The notes below the pieces were generated by a model. That model ran no database searches. It saw nothing but the letters and a program-made list of their open reading frames with translations, and was not told where the DNA came from. Positions 27,304 through 36,300 of a stretch of 39,361 nucleotides of DNA are shown here, piece by piece. Both the position numbers and the translations under genes were made by a program. Position 1 is the first letter of the stretch, and each line of letters starts with the position of its first letter. The stretch covers positions 1 through 39,361 of the forward strand of contig NZ_JADEXE010000026.1 in the NCBI RefSeq assembly GCF_015207265.1, given 5' to 3'. This stretch comes from Nodosilinea sp. LEGE 07298. Its GTDB lineage: Bacteria; Cyanobacteriota; Cyanobacteriia; Phormidesmidales; Phormidesmidaceae.

Positions 27304-27771
27304 CTAAATGCCGGTGTTCAGGGCTTCAACCAGTTTGTCTAGATAGAGCATCATCAGGTTGCTCTGATCACCCGGCAAATTAGCGCGGACTTCTTCTTTC
27401 AGGAGTCGGTAGGCGGCCACGCAGGCGCTCTGGCGGTTGAAGGAGCGCATGATGTTCTGCATCCAGACCAGATATTCTTCCATAAAGCTGGCTTCGTCGT
27501 TGAGCAGAATGCCTTTGGAGACGTACTCTAGGGTAAAAAGCATGTCGCGCTGGCACTGCTGGGCATGCTCTTGCACCACCTGGCGATGGGGGGTCTGCAT
27601 TAGCCGCCGCAGGGCGTTGAGCACCAGCGTTTTGCCGTTATCTCTAACGTAGCTGTAGAGGCTCATGCGGGTTTGAAAGGCCTCCATCATTTGGTCGAAG
27701 GGGCGTAGCTCTAGATCGCTGAGGTAGCGACCGTCGGCTTCACGAACAGAGGCGAGCAAGGTGTTGTTCAT
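27304..27771 (-). CDS. Divergent phycobilisome-protein-like (allophycocyanin-related) globin-fold protein
   Basis: A 155-residue protein whose pattern follows the allophycocyanin/phycocyanin fold: NADAxARYLS-like start (READGRYLSDLEL, 10-22), a helix with conserved Arg35, then the bilin pocket CQRDMLFTLEYVSKGILLND (73-92), which aligns with [20 protein letters not shown] of ApcA, and a final helix ending DKLVEALN. Cys73, Arg75 and Asp76, which in phycobiliproteins carry and position the bilin, are all retained. It is not a standard ApcA/B/D/F or CpcA/B and stands alone, without linker or lyase genes. It may be a bilin-binding sensor or phycobilisome-associated factor. Assignment is by pattern recall, not by search. 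Confidence 0.6.
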   Translation of the reverse strand: MNNTLLASVREADGRYLSDLELRPFDQMMEAFQTRMSLYSYVRDNGKTLVLNALRRLMQTPHRQVVQEHAQQCQRDMLFTLEYVSKGILLNDEASFMEEYLVWMQNIMRSFNRQSACVAAYRLLKEEVRANLPGDQSNLMMLYLDKLVEALNTGI

Positions 27772-27903
27772 AGCAGCTAAGGGCGCGATCGCGCGGCCTG
27801 GATAGGGTCTCCCCCAAGGTACCCAGGGGATTTGGCGTGACGCGTTATACCGAAATAATTCTTCGCACTGAGGCGATCGCCCGCCAAGGGGAGCTTGGCT
27901 TGG

Positions 27904-27939
27904 CCTTAAAACGCCTCTTAAAACGCCTCTTAAGACGCC
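27904..27939. repeat. 12-bp tandem repeat at the asnB stop codon
   Basis: CTTAAAACGCCT occurs twice and a third, slightly changed copy (CTTAAGACGCCA) follows. The asparagine synthase stop codon (27930-27932) lies inside the array, so the repeat forms the start of its 3' untranslated region. Confidence 0.7.
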
Positions 27940-29963
27940 ATAACTGGGTCTACCTGATTGGCCCAGCCGAGATCTTGGGCCTGCTGCTGGGCCAGGTGAG
28001 GAATATCCTGGGCAACAAAGTGCTGGTGGAGAATTTGCACGCTGAGCAAGTGGTTGATCACCGCATCGAGCTGCACCCGTTCGGCTACCGGAGTGGCTTC
28101 GTTGCGGTGGCGGTGCAGCAGGGTTTGCACGGCATCGTAGTCGAGCAGGGCAGCAGACTCAACCGCCGCCTGGTTGAGAAAGGTATCGGCCAGGTTTTGC
28201 AGGGCTTGCTGCTTTACCACATCGGTATGGGAGGGTGGGGCCATAAAGGCAAATTTTTGCCGCTTGTAGAGGGTTTCGGGCAGTAGCTCGCGCATGGTTT
28301 CGCGCAGAATGTATTTATCTTGGTAGCCGCGAAAGCGCAGGCTGGGCGGTAGGGTGACGGCGAACTCAACCAGGGGATGGTCGAGGAAGGCGGGACGCGC
28401 TTCCAAAGAGTTGGCCATATCGACGCGATCGCCCGCCCAGCCCAGCACCTGCGACTCAAACTGGGTCTTGATCCATACGTACTGGGCTTTGTCGAGGGGG
28501 TGGCGATCGCGCAGCTGTTTTTCGTCTAAGGCGGCGGCGATCGCGGCCCCCGGAGAGTAGCCTGCCAGCACCTCGCGATGGTGGGGGTGCAGCAGCCCCG
28601 GCACCCGCTCAGCTGAACTCAGCCACGACTGTAGGCAGCTGGGCGTGAACCCAACCACCGCATTTAAGGCCTCATCTTCTAAGGGATTTTCGGCCAGCAG
28701 GTTGCCCTTAAAGAGTTTGTTGCTCTCCGCCAGCCAGGCCTCTAAATCGGCCCGTTCTTCGGCGCTGGCGTGGGCCATGCCGTGGCGAATCATGTCTAGC
28801 CTCAGCTGGGGGTAGCCCGCAAACAGCTCATCGGAACCTTCTCCGGTGACTACTACTTTGTAGCCCGCTGCATTCACGTGCTCGCTCATCAGCAACTTGG
28901 CCACGGTAAACGTGTTGTAGATGCTGCGCTCGGTGTGCCAGAGGGTGCGGGCAAAGTGGTCGTAGAGCTGAGTACCGTTGACGGTGAGAATGTCTTGGTC
29001 GGCCCCCACGGCGGCGGCCATCTCGCGGGCGATCGCGGTTTCGTCGTAATCGCTGTCGTCAAAGCCAATGGTGAATGCTTTAACCGGCGACTGCTGGCAG
29101 GCGGCGGCCACCCCCAAAATGGTGCAGGAGTCGATGCCCCCCGACAGGTAGCAGGCCACTGGCACATCGGCCTCCAGCCGCAGCTGAATGGCCTCTACAA
29201 ACCGCTCTCGCAGCTCCTCCATATAGTCTTCGTCGCTGCGCTGAGACCGGGTCCCTAACAGCGGAAAATCTAAATCCCAGTACTGCTCTTTGTGCAGCGT
29301 GAGCTGGCCGTTGTGGCGCTGCACCACCACCTTTTGCCCTGGTTCCACCGCATAAATGCCCTCAAAACCGGTAGTGCCCGGCACCATAGTCTGCATCAGC
29401 TGGTGATACAGCCCCTCCGGTGAAAACCGCCGCTGCACTGCCGGATGCGCCATTACCACTTTGATCTCAGAGCCAAACACCAGGCCTTCGGGGGTAAGGC
29501 TATAGAACAGAGGCTTAACGCCAAAGCGATCGCGCACCAGCGTTAGCCTGTCCTGCTGGCGTTCGTAGACGGCAAAGGCAAACTCGCCGCGCAGGTGGGG
29601 CAGTGCGCCGTCGAGGCCAAAGCGATCGGTTAGGTGCAGCACCAGCTCGGTGTCGCTCTTGGTGCGAAAGGTATAGCCCCGCGAGGTAAGGTCGGCCCGC
29701 AGCCGCTTGTAGTCGTAAAACTCGCCGTTGTGGGCAATTAAAAATTGCCCATCTGCCGAACGAAAGGGCTGCCGGCCACGCTCTGGATTCAAATCAATAA
29801 TTGACAGGCGAGCGTGGGTAAAGCCGACTCCGCGCCCCTCCACGCTGTCGCAGCCAAAGCCATCTGGCCCTCGGTGGTACTGAATGGCCGCCATGCCCCT
29901 CAAAATTTTTGGATCAACAGGATGGGCCGGGTCTGCGTACATGACGCCGCCAATACCGCACAT
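27930..29963 (-). CDS. asnB: Asparagine synthase, glutamine-hydrolysing
   Basis: A 677-residue enzyme making asparagine (or amidating a related substrate) from aspartate, glutamine and ATP. Cys2 after the initiator Met is the N-terminal glutaminase nucleophile, with RGPDG (31-35), HARLSIIDL (50-58) and HNGEFYDY (78-85) shaping that domain. The synthetase domain begins about 245 and has the PPi-loop SGGIDS (274-279) and VTGEGSDELFAGYP. CGGAGGAT gives a good ribosome site. It is longer than E. coli AsnB (about 554), as in the extended bacterial AsnB group, some members of which modify cell-surface or secondary-metabolite targets. The promoter side faces the 19-bp repeat array. Confidence 0.93.
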   Translation of the reverse strand: MCGIGGVMYADPAHPVDPKILRGMAAIQYHRGPDGFGCDSVEGRGVGFTHARLSIIDLNPERGRQPFRSADGQFLIAHNGEFYDYKRLRADLTSRGYTFRTKSDTELVLHLTDRFGLDGALPHLRGEFAFAVYERQQDRLTLVRDRFGVKPLFYSLTPEGLVFGSEIKVVMAHPAVQRRFSPEGLYHQLMQTMVPGTTGFEGIYAVEPGQKVVVQRHNGQLTLHKEQYWDLDFPLLGTRSQRSDEDYMEELRERFVEAIQLRLEADVPVACYLSGGIDSCTILGVAAACQQSPVKAFTIGFDDSDYDETAIAREMAAAVGADQDILTVNGTQLYDHFARTLWHTERSIYNTFTVAKLLMSEHVNAAGYKVVVTGEGSDELFAGYPQLRLDMIRHGMAHASAEERADLEAWLAESNKLFKGNLLAENPLEDEALNAVVGFTPSCLQSWLSSAERVPGLLHPHHREVLAGYSPGAAIAAALDEKQLRDRHPLDKAQYVWIKTQFESQVLGWAGDRVDMANSLEARPAFLDHPLVEFAVTLPPSLRFRGYQDKYILRETMRELLPETLYKRQKFAFMAPPSHTDVVKQQALQNLADTFLNQAAVESAALLDYDAVQTLLHRHRNEATPVAERVQLDAVINHLLSVQILHQHFVAQDIPHLAQQQAQDLGWANQVDPVMAS

Positions 29964-30063
29964 AGTGATTATCCTCCGGGGTTAAGTGGTCATCCTAGAA
30001 GCCTGGGCACCAGCAGCGGGGCTTTTTTTAGTAAAACTCAAGGGTTCTCTTGGGCGTTGCTCC

Positions 30064-30256
30064 GGCCCTTCGACTTCGCTCCGGCACTTTGACTCCGCTC
30101 CGGCCCCTCGACTTCGTTCCGGCCCTTCGACTTCGCTCCGGCCCTTCGACTTCGTTCCGGCCCTTCGACTTCGCTCCGGCCCTTCGACTTCGCTCCGGCC
30201 CTTCGACTTCGTTCCGGCCCTTCGACTTCGCTCCGGCCCTTCGACTTCGCTCAGGG
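30064..30256. repeat. 19-bp tandem repeat array, ten units
   Basis: Ten head-to-tail units of GGCCCTTCGACTTCGCTCC (period exactly 19 bp, starts 30064 to 30235); units 2 and 3 are the most diverged, and units 3, 5 and 8 have T for C in the last CGCTCC. The last unit ends TCAGGG, not TCCGG. An inverted copy follows at 30270-30289. The core CCCTTCGACTTCGCTCAGGG is a dispersed cyanobacterial intergenic repeat. There are no spacers, so this is not a CRISPR. Confidence 0.85.
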
Positions 30257-30299
30257 ACCAGGGGGCGTTCCCTGAGCGAAGTCGAAGGGAAACGCCCCA
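30237..30299. promoter_or_regulatory. Two overlapping hairpins at the end of the repeat array
   Basis: Bases 30237-30256 pair perfectly with 30270-30289 (20-bp arms, 13-base loop). The inverted copy is itself enclosed by GGGGCGTT and AACGCCCC (30262-30269 and 30291-30298), giving a second, mutually exclusive hairpin. The region lies between divergent asnB and the DUF1028 gene. Confidence 0.55.
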
Positions 30300-30466
30300 G
30301 GACGAGAAAATAGCGCTAAAGCCCGTCGAGATTTGCATCATCCGCTGCTTTTCTAAACTCAAGCGGGGAATAATCGTATGATCCGCAACAAACTGATATT
30401 TAGATTTCGTTAACAATTGATTCAGCTCTGTGCACGGTATACACCTCACTTAAATCCAGCGTTACT

Positions 30467-31183
30467 ATGACCTTTTCCATTGTCGCTTGGGATCCACAAA
30501 CAGGAATGACCGGAGTGGCGGTGGCCACCAAGCACCTGGCGGTGGGGGCGCTGGTGCCCCACGCGCGGGCGGGGGTGGGCGCGATCGCCACCCAGGCCCA
30601 GACCAACCCGCTGCTGGGCATCTGGGGGCTTGAGCTACTAGAGCGGCGGCAGGCCACCGAAAGCCCTTTTAGCGAGGCCTCTGCTGAGGTCGTGCTGGAA
30701 TGGCTGCTGGAAAATGACTGCGATCGCGACCAGCGTCAGGTGCATTTAGTTGACCACACCGGCCACACCGCTGCCTGGACGGGCTGCGACTGCACCGGCT
30801 GGGCGGGGCACCGCACGTTTACCAATCTCTCAGTAGCCGGGAATATGCTGGTGGGGCCAGAGGTACTAGAGGCGATGGCCGAGGCATTTCATCATGGCGA
30901 AGGGGGCGACTTGAGCGATCGCCTGCTGCTGGCCCTAGAAGCGGGCGATGCTGCCGGGGGCGACAAGCGCGGTCGCCAGTCTGCTGCCCTCTATGTAATG
31001 CACCACACGCCCTACCCCCACCTCGATCTGCGCGTCGACCACCACCACGACCCGATCGCGATGCTGCGATCGCTGTACACCGAGGCCCACCAAGATTACT
31101 ACCAATCGTTCCGCCAGAGCATGCCTAGTTATCTTGCCGTCCGCCAGCAAGATAAGGCTGTTGGGTTGCCTAAGGCAGTCTAG
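30467..31183 (+). CDS. DUF1028 family protein (Ntn-hydrolase-like)
   Basis: A 238-residue protein with the DUF1028 pattern: TFSIVAWDPQTGMTGVAVATKHLAVGALVPHA at the start, GVGAIATQAQTNPLLG (38-53), TFTNLSVAGNMLVGPEVLEAMAEAF (124-148) and GDAAGGDKRGRQSAALYV (163-180). After removal of Met1, Thr2 would be the N-terminal residue, as expected for an Ntn-hydrolase fold. It is cytoplasmic with no signal peptide. Biochemical activity of the family is not established. It is the only plus-strand gene in this part and is probably monocistronic. Confidence 0.88.
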   Translation: MTFSIVAWDPQTGMTGVAVATKHLAVGALVPHARAGVGAIATQAQTNPLLGIWGLELLERRQATESPFSEASAEVVLEWLLENDCDRDQRQVHLVDHTGHTAAWTGCDCTGWAGHRTFTNLSVAGNMLVGPEVLEAMAEAFHHGEGGDLSDRLLLALEAGDAAGGDKRGRQSAALYVMHHTPYPHLDLRVDHHHDPIAMLRSLYTEAHQDYYQSFRQSMPSYLAVRQQDKAVGLPKAV

Positions 31184-31508
31184 CTGTAGTCGGTTTTAAG
31201 AGTACTCCCACAAATAAAACATCCATTTGCTAGGCGGGCTGTGGGGTGATTTCAAAGAACCACTTCTCTAAGCTAGGTAAAAGAGGCCTGGGCCGCCCGT
31301 TTCACCTGTTGAAAGACCTCAACAATTCTGGTTTGGCTAGCCCTTCAGTGGTTGACCATTTGCTGCTCTGCCGCAGCACCATCTCGTCGGGCGATCGCCT
31401 CATAAATCTGGCGCTGCTCAATGTCGATATCGAGCAGCTGGTCCAACCCCTTTAGGGATTGTGCGGTCTCTGTTGGGCAACGTTCGATGGCCATTCTCTG
31501 AGCCATTC
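31184..31508. other. Intergenic region with decayed coding sequence
   Basis: A 325-bp gap after the DUF1028 gene. Its right half carries the FCD-like remnant on the minus strand; a plus-strand frame at 31246-31455 is its shadow. The left half shows nothing recognisable beyond AT-rich sequence. Confidence 0.5.
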
Positions 31509-31552
31509 TCAAGGCGCAGTACCGCCAACTGTCATAGAGTTTTCTGCACCAC
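31345..31552 (-). pseudogene. Probable remnant of a GntR/FCD-type regulator C-terminus
   Basis: On the minus strand an open stretch between an upstream TAG and the stop at 31345-31347 reads SWRYCALRMAQRMAIERC, then LKGLDQLLDIDIEQRQIYEAIARRDGAAAEQQMVNH. The last part matches the C-terminal helix pattern of FCD regulator domains (HRxIYEAIxARDxxAAxxxMxxH). The DNA-binding part is absent, and its 5' end overlaps the last codons of the GGDEF-EAL gene. It may be a decayed gene or a short expressed frame from the internal ATG. Confidence 0.4.
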
Positions 31553-33305
31553 TAAGGGCCAGCCGTGTGAGGGGGTTGTCTCTGCCGCTGAGAAAGCTGG
31601 TTTCAATGTCAGCCGCTGGTAGGGGTTTAGAAAATAGATAGCCTTGCCCCAGTTCACAGTTGAGCTGTTGCAGTCGCGCCAGTTGGGGCTGGGTCTCGAT
31701 GCCTTCGGCGGTGACGGTCAAGCCTAGCTGCTGGCCCAGGGTAATAATGGTGTCGACGACCTTGTATTTAGACGTTAAGACTTGAACTTGGCTGGTAAAC
31801 GACCGATCGATTTTGAGGTCGTTCACCGAAAACCGGTGCAGATAGCCCAGCGATGAATAGCCGGTACCAAAGTCGTCGATACTGATCTGAATCTGCCGCG
31901 ATCGCAGGGCCTCCACCAGGGCAATGGCGGTTTCGGCATTGTCCATAATGGCGCTTTCGGTAATTTCCAGCTTGAGTCGGGCGGGATTAATGCCAATAGC
32001 GGCCAGAATCTGGTCAATATCGTCGAGCAGAGTGGGGCAGGCAAACTGCCGCACCGACAGGTTGACGCTCATGGTCAGATCGCTCCAGCCCTTCTGCTGC
32101 CAGCGGTGCAGCTGTTGACAGGCCTGCTTGAGAATGAGCAGGCCCACTGGCACCACCAGACCAGTGGTTTCCATCAGAGGAATAAACTCGCCGGGGGCGA
32201 CCAGGCCACGGCTGGGGTGCTGCCAGCGCACCAGGGCCTCTAGACCGACAATTCTAAGGGTTTTGAGGTGGACAATGGGCTGGTAGTACACCACAAATTC
32301 CTGGCGATCGAGGGCCAGCTTGAGATCATTTTCGAGGGCCAGGCGATCCACCATAGTTTGGTGCATTTGCGGATCAAAAAATTGATAGCTACCGGCCCCC
32401 TGCTGCTTGGCTCGGTACATGGCAATGCCAGCATCCTGAAGGAATTGATCGGGGCAGGAGTAGTCGCCGTGGCCTAGGACAACTCCCAGACAGGCGGTGA
32501 TAAAAATATCCAGCCCTGACACGGTAAAGGAGGCCTTGAAGCTGTCTAAAATAGTCTGGATCAGCAACCTGATGCGCTGTATATCGCTGGTCTGACGCAG
32601 CAAAATACAGAACTCGTTGCCCCCCAGACAGGCCAGCAGACTGTTGCTGGGCACCAGCTGCTGGAGCCGCTCTGCGATCGCCTTGAGCAGCTGGTTACTC
32701 AGGGTATAGCCAAAGGAGCCGTTGATCAGCTTGAACTGGTCGCAGTCCAAATAAATCACCGCAAAGGCCGACTGTTCGGTCTGAATCAGCTCAGCCAGGG
32801 CCTGAATCAGGGCGGCCCGGCTGGGCAGCTGGGTGAGGGCATCTTGGGTGATGATCGCCTGGAGTTGGGCCGTGCGCTCTAGCACCTTGGCTTCGAGCTG
32901 GGCATTAAAGGTTTCGAGCTGCCGATACTGCTCCCGCAGCAGCAGCATCGATCGCACCCTGGCGATTAGCTCTAGCCGGTTGATCGGCTTGCTGATAAAG
33001 TCGTTGGCACCGGCGCTGAAGCAGCGAGCGAGATCCTGTTTTTCGCTCAGGGCCGTCACCATAATCACCGGCAGGGTGGCCCAGGTGGGCGAAGCCTTGA
33101 TCCGGCGGCAGATCTCAAAGCCGTCGAGGCCAGGCATCATCACATCGAGCAAAATCAGGTCGGGTTCCAGGGCGTCGAGGGCAGCGATCGCCGCTTCCCC
33201 CGTGCTGGTGTAGTGCAGCTGGTAACCCTGGGCGTCGAGCAGGGCCTCGATGACATCAAAGTTATTGGGGTCGTCGTCAACGATCAATATAGAGGCGGAT
33301 GGCAT
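31509..33305 (-). CDS. REC-GGDEF-EAL response regulator, probable c-di-GMP phosphodiesterase
   Basis: A 598-residue protein. The receiver (1-120) is complete: VDDD pocket (9-12), phospho-acceptor Asp54, Thr84 and Lys106. A coiled coil (125-150) leads to a GGDEF domain with GGNEF at 228-232 and INGSF where the substrate-binding ND is usual, so cyclase activity is unlikely; GTP or regulatory binding is possible. The EAL domain is intact: EALVRW (Glu356), NLSVRQF, EITES, DDFGTGYSS (477-485), KIDRSF, EGIET and QGYLF. It should degrade c-di-GMP when its receiver is phosphorylated. It starts 15 bp after the hybrid kinase stop, so the pair is very likely one operon and cognate. Confidence 0.92.
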   Translation of the reverse strand: MPSASILIVDDDPNNFDVIEALLDAQGYQLHYTSTGEAAIAALDALEPDLILLDVMMPGLDGFEICRRIKASPTWATLPVIMVTALSEKQDLARCFSAGANDFISKPINRLELIARVRSMLLLREQYRQLETFNAQLEAKVLERTAQLQAIITQDALTQLPSRAALIQALAELIQTEQSAFAVIYLDCDQFKLINGSFGYTLSNQLLKAIAERLQQLVPSNSLLACLGGNEFCILLRQTSDIQRIRLLIQTILDSFKASFTVSGLDIFITACLGVVLGHGDYSCPDQFLQDAGIAMYRAKQQGAGSYQFFDPQMHQTMVDRLALENDLKLALDRQEFVVYYQPIVHLKTLRIVGLEALVRWQHPSRGLVAPGEFIPLMETTGLVVPVGLLILKQACQQLHRWQQKGWSDLTMSVNLSVRQFACPTLLDDIDQILAAIGINPARLKLEITESAIMDNAETAIALVEALRSRQIQISIDDFGTGYSSLGYLHRFSVNDLKIDRSFTSQVQVLTSKYKVVDTIITLGQQLGLTVTAEGIETQPQLARLQQLNCELGQGYLFSKPLPAADIETSFLSGRDNPLTRLALSGAENSMTVGGTAP

Positions 33306-33320
33306 AGGTTTGCGGGTGAG

Positions 33321-36300
33321 CTAAGGGATGGATGGCGCAAAGGGGTTGATCAGGTGCTGAATGGCGGCGGCCAGCTGCTTCAGCTTAAGCGGTTTGCCCT
33401 GGTGCTGGTTCGCCCCGGCCGCCAGGCAGCGATCGCCATCGCTTGCCAGCCCAGTGAGCGCAATGATTGGGCGATTGGCCAGGTGCGGATCGTCGCGGAT
33501 GCGGCGAATCGTCTCCAGGCCATCTCCCCCCGGCAGCGGCATATCGATCACGATCAAATCGGGATTTTCGGCCTGGGCCAGAGCTATGGCCGCTTCGCCC
33601 CGACGGGCCACCAGCAGGCGGAAACCCTTAGCAGTTAGGTAATTGACCACGGTGCTGATCGTGGCCTCCTGGTCGCCCGCCAGCAGAATCAGGGGCAATG
33701 GCTGGGGCAGGGCAGCGGTCGGGGGAATATCGGTGAGCGCAGCGGCATGCTGGTCGGCTGGTCGTAGCCCTGACCCCAGGTCGTAAGGCAGGTCGACGGT
33801 AAAACAGCTGCCGACACCAACCTCACTGGTTAACCCCACCTGGCCCCCGTGCAGCTCGGTAATCTGCTTCACCAGGGTGAGGCCCAGTCCCGTGCCCTGG
33901 TACTGGCGGTTGAGGGCGCTGTCGATTTGAATGAAGGGTTGAAACAGCTTTTGCCGATCGTCGGGGGCGATACCAATGCCCGTATCTCTAATGGCAAAGC
34001 GCAGCATAGCCTGGGTTTCGTCGCCTACTTGACGAAACTCTGGCGTGACCATAAGGCTAACGCGGCCCCCCTCGGGGGTAAATTTGACCGCGTTGGTGAG
34101 CAGGTTGATCAAAATCTGGCGCACGCGGCGCTCATCGATCACCAGGTCAGGCAGGTTGGGGAGAATGCAATTTAGGAGCTGAATGCGTTTTTTGTAGGCC
34201 TGCTGCTGCACAAAGGTGAGGCTCGACTGGCACAGGGGCGCGATCGCCGTGGGGGTTAGGTGTAGGGTAATCTGGCCCGACTCAATTTTGGCCACATCGA
34301 GAATGTCGTTGATCAGCGCCAGCAGGTGGGAGGCGCTGGTCTCAATGGTGGTGAGGGCCTTGAGCTGGCGGTCGTTGATAGCGCCAAACACCTGCTCTTG
34401 TAGCCCCTCGGTCATGCCCAATATGGCATTGAGCGGAGTGCGCAATTCATGGCTCATGTTGGCGAGAAACTCGTCCTTGAGGCGGGTGGCACGGAGTAGC
34501 TCGGCGTTAGTTTGTCGCAGTCTTTCCTCGGCACATTTGCGATCGGTGATATCCGCCAGGTAGCCAATGACTTCTTGGGGCTGGCCGCCGGTATCGTAGA
34601 CAACTTGGGCCTCATCCTGCACCCACAGGTAATGGCCATCTCGGTGCCGAAAGCGATACTCTAGGGCGTAGGAGCCGCGCTCGACAATGGCAGAAATGTC
34701 GGCCCAAACGCTGTCAGACTCGTCAGGATGGAAGTACTCGCGCCAGTCGGTAAAGTTGGCGATAAACGCCTCTGACTCATAGCCCAAGATATTGACTAGG
34801 TTTTGGCTGATAAACGTTGGTTTGTAGCGGCCGGTGAATTCAATGCTGTAGATAACAGCGGGGCTAGAGTCGAGCAAAAAGCCCAGGCGATCGCGCAGAC
34901 GCTGGTTTTCGGCTTCCACCCGTTGGCGATCGCTGACATCGCGAAAAATGCCCTGTACCACTCGGGTCGCCCCCAGGGTGATCGTCGTTGCGGTAATATC
35001 GACCGGAATCTGTCGGCCATCGGCGCGTAGAATAGGGAGGTTTAAGGCATGAAAATGGGAGCGATCAATAGACTCCTGAAAGAGGTCGATCAGTTCTGCC
35101 CGCTGTTCTGGCGGATGTAGTTGGGATTGGTGCATTTGGGTCAGCTGATCACGGGAGTAGCCAAATAGCTCCTCCGTCCGGCGGTTTACCTCCAGAATAT
35201 GGCCCTCCATATCGGCCACCAGAATGGCATCACTGGCCCCCTCCATCAGGCCCCGATAGCGCACCTCTCGCTCCTTCAGGGCTGCGGTGCGCTCGGCCAC
35301 CTGCCGCTCTAACGATTGGTTGAGTTCCTGGAGCTGACGTTCGGCCCGGTCGCGTTCCCAAAGGGCCGCTTTCTGATCGCTAATGTCCCGCACCAGAGCC
35401 AGCACCTCATCGTCCCGATAGGGCACCACCCGCACTTCTTCAATATGTATTTTCTCTGCCGTAGACAGATCTTGCTCGTAAAACTGGATGGTTTGAGTGG
35501 CTAGGGCTTGGGTAATCGCATCGAGCCGCTGCTGGGCCGCAACCGGGGGTAACGATTCGCTTACATGGGTGCCGACCAACTCTGGCAGCTTGCCGACCAC
35601 CCGAAACGTGGGGCTGGCACCAAACTCTAGGTAAATGCCATCTTTGCTCAACCGCGCCAGCAGATCGGGCAGGGCTTCGACCAGCGCCCGCTGGTGAGCC
35701 TCGCTCTGCTGGAGGGCTAGCTCGGCACGCTGACGTTTGGCTTCGTCGCGTTTACGCTCGCTAATGTCGCGAACTAAAAACAGTACCTCATCGTTGCCAC
35801 ACCGCACCGCCCGCAGTTCTTCATGCCGTAGGCGGCCGTCCACCAGCATCTGCTGCTCGTAGGTTTGCATCTCATGGGTGGCCAGGGCCTGGTGAATGGC
35901 CTGGAGCTGGAGCTCAGCCAGGTCGGCGGACAAAATTTCCGACACGTGGTGGCCGACCCGGCTCTGGGAGGGGACGACAAAATCTAAGGGATGATTTTGA
36001 CTCAGCACTTCACGGTATCGGCCATCAGCTCCCATTCGGATCAGCAGATCGGGCATGACCGAGAGTATGGCCCAGCTTTGGGCCTCGCGCTGGGCCAGCA
36101 GACGCTCGGCCTGAAGCCGATCCTGGGCCGAGGCAATGGTCTGGGCCAGCACCTGCACCATCTGCTGGGTGTCGTCATCCCACCCGGTAGGTTGGCCCAG
36201 GGCGAGAAACCCCATGTAACCTACCACCCGAGTCTTTTGAATCAGGGGCACAGACAGCACCGACTCAACGTCAAACCCCTGCCAACTGGTGCGATCGGTG

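Larger units (their letters stand above)
29964..30466. other. Divergent intergenic region with repeat array
   Basis: A 503-bp region between asnB (minus) and the DUF1028 gene (plus), filled largely by the 19-bp repeat array and its inverted copy. Long open frames across it, on both strands, are products of the repeat period (57 bp equals three repeats) and not genes. Promoters for both flanking genes must lie here or at its edges. Confidence 0.7.

Noticed and set aside
27837-28286. 149-codon plus-strand frame
   Set aside because: It is almost wholly antisense to the 3' end of asparagine synthase, whose protein is clearly real.
30064-30256. Tandem array considered as CRISPR
   Set aside because: Units are 19 bp and directly abutting with no spacers, and no cas genes are nearby.
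29986-30449. Long open frames on both strands across the repeat array (Arg/Ser/Pro-rich)
   Set aside because: They arise because three 19-bp units equal 57 bp, giving a periodic frame; there is no ribosome site and the region is an intergenic repeat.
31246-31455. 69-codon plus-strand frame
   Set aside because: Antisense to the FCD-like remnant, no ribosome site and no recognisable content.
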